From positions 116,375 through 180,374 of the forward strand of contig NZ_CAJXYK010000006.1 of assembly GCF_913063425.1 (NCBI RefSeq): a DNA stretch of 64,000 nucleotides, written 5' to 3'. Below, one piece after another: positions 61,980 to 64,000 of the stretch (position 1 is the first letter of the stretch; the number at the start of each line of letters is the position of its first letter). The notes under the pieces are model-generated. The model was given only the letters and a program-made list of their open reading frames with translations. It was not told the origin of the DNA and ran no database searches. Made by a program: the position numbers and the translations under genes. The DNA comes from an uncultured Thiohalocapsa sp. GTDB lineage: Bacteria; Pseudomonadota; Gammaproteobacteria; Chromatiales; Chromatiaceae.

Positions 61980-62453
61980 ATGATCGATGCGAAGCGCAGA
62001 ATCCTGCTCAAGGGCTCCCTCGGTGCCGGCGCCGTCGGCGTCGCCGTAGGCGCCGGCCTGCTCGCGCCGCGCGCCGTGCTCGCCGCCTGGCCAGAGGCCG
62101 CCTTCATGGCGGAAGACCAGTCCACCGCACTCAAGGACCTGCTCGGCTCCGACACCATCGAGGACAGCGACAAGGTCAAGATCAAGGCCCCGGACATCGC
62201 CGAGAACGGCGCCGTGGTGCCGGTCACGGTCGAGGGCGAGGTGGACAGCGCCAAGTCCATCTCCATCTTCGCCGCCGGCAACAACACCCCGCTCATCGCC
62301 TCCTTCGAGATGAGCGACAGCTCCGTGCCCTTCGTCTCCACCCGCATCAAGATGGCCAAGACGGCGGATGTGGTGGCTGTCGTCCAGACCGGGGATGGCC
62401 TGCTCGGCGCAGCCAAGCCGGTCAAGGTCACCATCGGCGGTTGCGGCGGCTGA
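61980..62453 (+). CDS. soxY: Sulfur carrier protein SoxY
   Basis: 157 aa from the ATG at 61980 (MIDAKRRILLKGSLGAG), preceded by AGAGGAG 6 bases upstream. It has a twin-arginine-type signal (KRRILLKG plus hydrophobic stretch). The C-terminus VTIGGCGG is the invariant SoxY swinging arm, whose Cys carries the sulfur substrate during thiosulfate oxidation in the periplasm. It forms a heterodimer with SoxZ encoded 69 bp downstream. No soxXA, soxB or soxCD lies in the window; many purple sulfur bacteria have soxYZ separate from these. Confidence 0.96.
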   Translation: MIDAKRRILLKGSLGAGAVGVAVGAGLLAPRAVLAAWPEAAFMAEDQSTALKDLLGSDTIEDSDKVKIKAPDIAENGAVVPVTVEGEVDSAKSISIFAAGNNTPLIASFEMSDSSVPFVSTRIKMAKTADVVAVVQTGDGLLGAAKPVKVTIGGCGG

Positions 62454-62522
62454 TCCCGGACCACCGGAGTCTCCCTCAACCCCACCGATCACCGACGGCA
62501 ACAGCTTCTGAGGTAAACCCAC

Positions 62523-62834
62523 ATGTCCGACATCAAGATCCGCGCCAAGAGCAGCAACGGTGTCACCACCGTCAAGTCCCTGATGAGCCACGTGATGGAG
62601 ACCGGCCTGCGCAAGGACAAAGAGACCGGCGAGCCGATCCCGGCCCACTTCATCCAGGAGGTGACCGCCAAGTGGAAGGACGAGGTCGTCATGACCGCGC
62701 TCTGGAGCGGCGGCGTCTCGAAGAACCCCTACCTGTCGTTCAAGTTCAACGGCGGCGAGGCCGGTGACCCCATCGAGATCACCTGGGTGGACAACCAGGG
62801 CAACAGCGAGTCCGGCACCGCCGAGATCAGCTGA
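62523..62834 (+). CDS. soxZ: Sulfur oxidation protein SoxZ
   Basis: 103 aa. It is an Ig-like SoxZ with the typical MSDIKIRAKSSNGVTTVKSL, MSHVMETGLRKDKETGEPIP, AHFIQEVTAKW and PYLSFKFNGGEAGDPIEITW blocks. It has no signal peptide and is co-exported with SoxY via the Tat pathway. AGG lies a few bases before the start. A terminator follows at 62882, closing the soxYZ unit. Confidence 0.96.
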   Translation: MSDIKIRAKSSNGVTTVKSLMSHVMETGLRKDKETGEPIPAHFIQEVTAKWKDEVVMTALWSGGVSKNPYLSFKFNGGEAGDPIEITWVDNQGNSESGTAEIS

Positions 62835-62881
62835 CGCATGAGCGGATTCGGCCGGCGCCGACTCCGCTATGGGCAGACCTG

Positions 62882-62914
62882 CCGCCGCCGGCCCAGGGCC
62901 GGCAGCGGTTTTTT
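62882..62914 (+). terminator. Rho-independent terminator of soxYZ
   Basis: GCCGGCCC-AGG-GCCGGC core with flanking CCGC/GCGG pairing, followed by TTTTTTG. It lies 48 bp after the soxZ stop. Confidence 0.85.
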
Positions 62915-62937
62915 GTTTGCGCGCAGCAGCAGGGGCT

Positions 62938-63870
62938 TTACGCGTCGCCTCCCCTCGCTGCGCTCTCGCCAGCGTCGCCGAGATGCGCCACCAGGTAGTC
63001 CACGAACACCCTGACCTTGGCGGGCACGAAGCGTCGTGACGGCCACACCGCCGAGAGCATCAGCGGCGGGGCGCGCCAGTCGCCCAGCACGCATTCCAGC
63101 GCACCGGAGTCCAGGTCCTCGGCGACGATGAACCGCGGCAGGGTGCAGATCCCCATGCCGGCGATGGCCGCGTGGCGCAGCAGATCACCATTGTTGGCGC
63201 AGAGCGGCCCGGTCACCTCCAGGGTCTGCGTCGTGCCGGGGTCCTCGCGCCGATGCAGCGTCCACTCTTCCCGCACGCCCAGATTGCTGTAGCGCAGACA
63301 GGCGTGGTCGCGCAGCTCGGCCGGCGTGCGCGGTCGGCCGCGCCGGTCCAGATAGGCAGGCGCCGCGCAGAACACGCGCTCAAAACGCGCAATGCGCCGG
63401 GCTACCAGACTCGAATCCGTGAGCGGTCCGATGCGCAGCGCCAGGTCGGCACCGGCGGCCACGATGTCCACCATACGGTCATCCAGGTCCAGCAACAGGT
63501 GCAGCGCGGGATACCGGGCGTGGAAGTCCGGCAGCAGCGGCGCCAGCGCCCGCACGCCGAACGACAGCGGTGCCGCCACACGCAGCTCGCCGGACGGCGC
63601 CTCGCTCAGGTGCGAGACCCGGTCTTCGGCCTCCGACAGCGCCTGCAGAATGGCGGATACATCCCGATAGTAGTGCTCGCCGGCCTCGGTGAGATTGAGC
63701 TGCCGGGTGGTGCGGTTGATGAGCCTGAGCCCCAGGTGGCGCTCCAGTGCGGCGATGCGACGGCTCACGGCGCCCGCGGTGGTATCGAGACGCTCCGCAG
63801 CACGACTGAACCCGCCGTGGTCCACCACCGCGACGAAGGTCGCCAGGGTCGTGATGTCCGGCAGGCTCAA
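62938..63870 (-). CDS. LysR-family transcriptional regulator
   Basis: 310 aa. The N-terminal winged HTH (about 1-62) has TLATFVAVVDHGGFSRAAERL, TAGAVSRRIAALERHLG and TRQLNLTEAGEHYY. The effector domain (about 90-300) is of the PBP2_CrgA-like type (APLSFGVRALAPLLPDFH, RYPALHLLLDLDDRMVDIV, GADLALRIGPLTDSSLVARR). The target is unknown; such regulators usually control a divergent gene, which would lie beyond the right edge. It converges with soxYZ, so it is not an obvious sox regulator. Confidence 0.93.
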   Translation of the reverse strand: MSLPDITTLATFVAVVDHGGFSRAAERLDTTAGAVSRRIAALERHLGLRLINRTTRQLNLTEAGEHYYRDVSAILQALSEAEDRVSHLSEAPSGELRVAAPLSFGVRALAPLLPDFHARYPALHLLLDLDDRMVDIVAAGADLALRIGPLTDSSLVARRIARFERVFCAAPAYLDRRGRPRTPAELRDHACLRYSNLGVREEWTLHRREDPGTTQTLEVTGPLCANNGDLLRHAAIAGMGICTLPRFIVAEDLDSGALECVLGDWRAPPLMLSAVWPSRRFVPAKVRVFVDYLVAHLGDAGESAARGGDA

Positions 63871-64000
63871 GCGGCTGACCCGCTCGCGGGTGTCGCCGAC
63901 GGGCTGCTGTCCGGCGCCGGCATCTCAGAGGTTGTGAAAAATCTGCCGGCCGTCGCGAGGGCGTCTCCGGGCGTGCCAGGCAAGGCGCAGGGAGCCGAAA

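Noticed and set aside
61560..62648. 362 aa minus-strand frame overlapping soxYZ
   Set aside because: Antisense to SoxY and SoxZ, which are certain; composition is artefactual.

Overview
This 64 kb window is a high-GC chromosome segment with gammaproteobacterial gene content: HrpA, OxyR, CpdA, SfsA, Pgi and a BepA-type protease. SoxY and SoxZ at the right end, a thioredoxin-like periplasmic protein and PEP-CTERM surface proteins suggest a sulfur-oxidising Chromatiales or Ectothiorhodospiraceae-like organism. This is an inference from gene content; no rRNA is present.

Left arm (1-14.6 kb). A partial MpaB/DUF2236 oxygenase-like gene is followed by a tight five-gene minus-strand operon (9294 to 1443). 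It encodes a SapC-family protein, a GAF/HlyD hybrid, a PqqD-M50-HlyD hybrid, a short SecA-like ATPase and a periplasmic adaptor. It looks like a dedicated export machine with no ABC transporter and no outer-membrane channel in the window, and is the best candidate here for an under-described system. It is bracketed by two near-identical, same-orientation coiled-coil genes (831-1301 and 9999-10511). Next to the second lies a rearranged fragment of the hrpA 3' end, followed by intact hrpA.

Middle (15-43.4 kb). This part holds mostly housekeeping and signalling genes: an FAH-family hydrolase, a DUF2934 protein, a NarL-type regulator with a giant CheB-CheR-PAS-histidine kinase, two PEP-CTERM proteins, and a secreted PD40-M28-PDZ peptidase preceded by 15-bp tandem repeats. 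It continues with a universal stress protein, a TauD-like dioxygenase, pgi, rubrerythrin with oxyR, cpdA, sfsA-acyP-thioredoxin, a nucleoside transporter and a lytic transglycosylase. It ends with a small set of an unknown helical protein, an ATP-grasp enzyme and an isoaspartyl peptidase.

Accessory region (43.5-52 kb). A tRNA-Val with its own promoter and terminator is followed by wreckage of defence and mobile genes: an hsdM fragment, a third coiled-coil paralogue, brxL, a pglZ broken by an amber codon and a frameshift, an orphan DUF433 antitoxin and what looks like the pglX 3' end. Two divergent HTH genes around a 41-bp inverted repeat follow, then truncated IS3 transposase and RHS remnants. 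The order pglX'-pglZ*-brxL is that of a decaying BREX locus.

Right arm (52-64 kb). An SDR, a NodIJ-like ABC exporter, a Sel1-repeat protein, a PEP-mutase family enzyme, a small conserved-looking protein, a MoxR ATPase with a VWA/metallopeptidase partner, a BepA-like protease, soxYZ and a LysR regulator complete the window. Short tandem repeats (7, 15, 18 and 21 bp periods) and a GTCGGGT palindromic repeat recur throughout.
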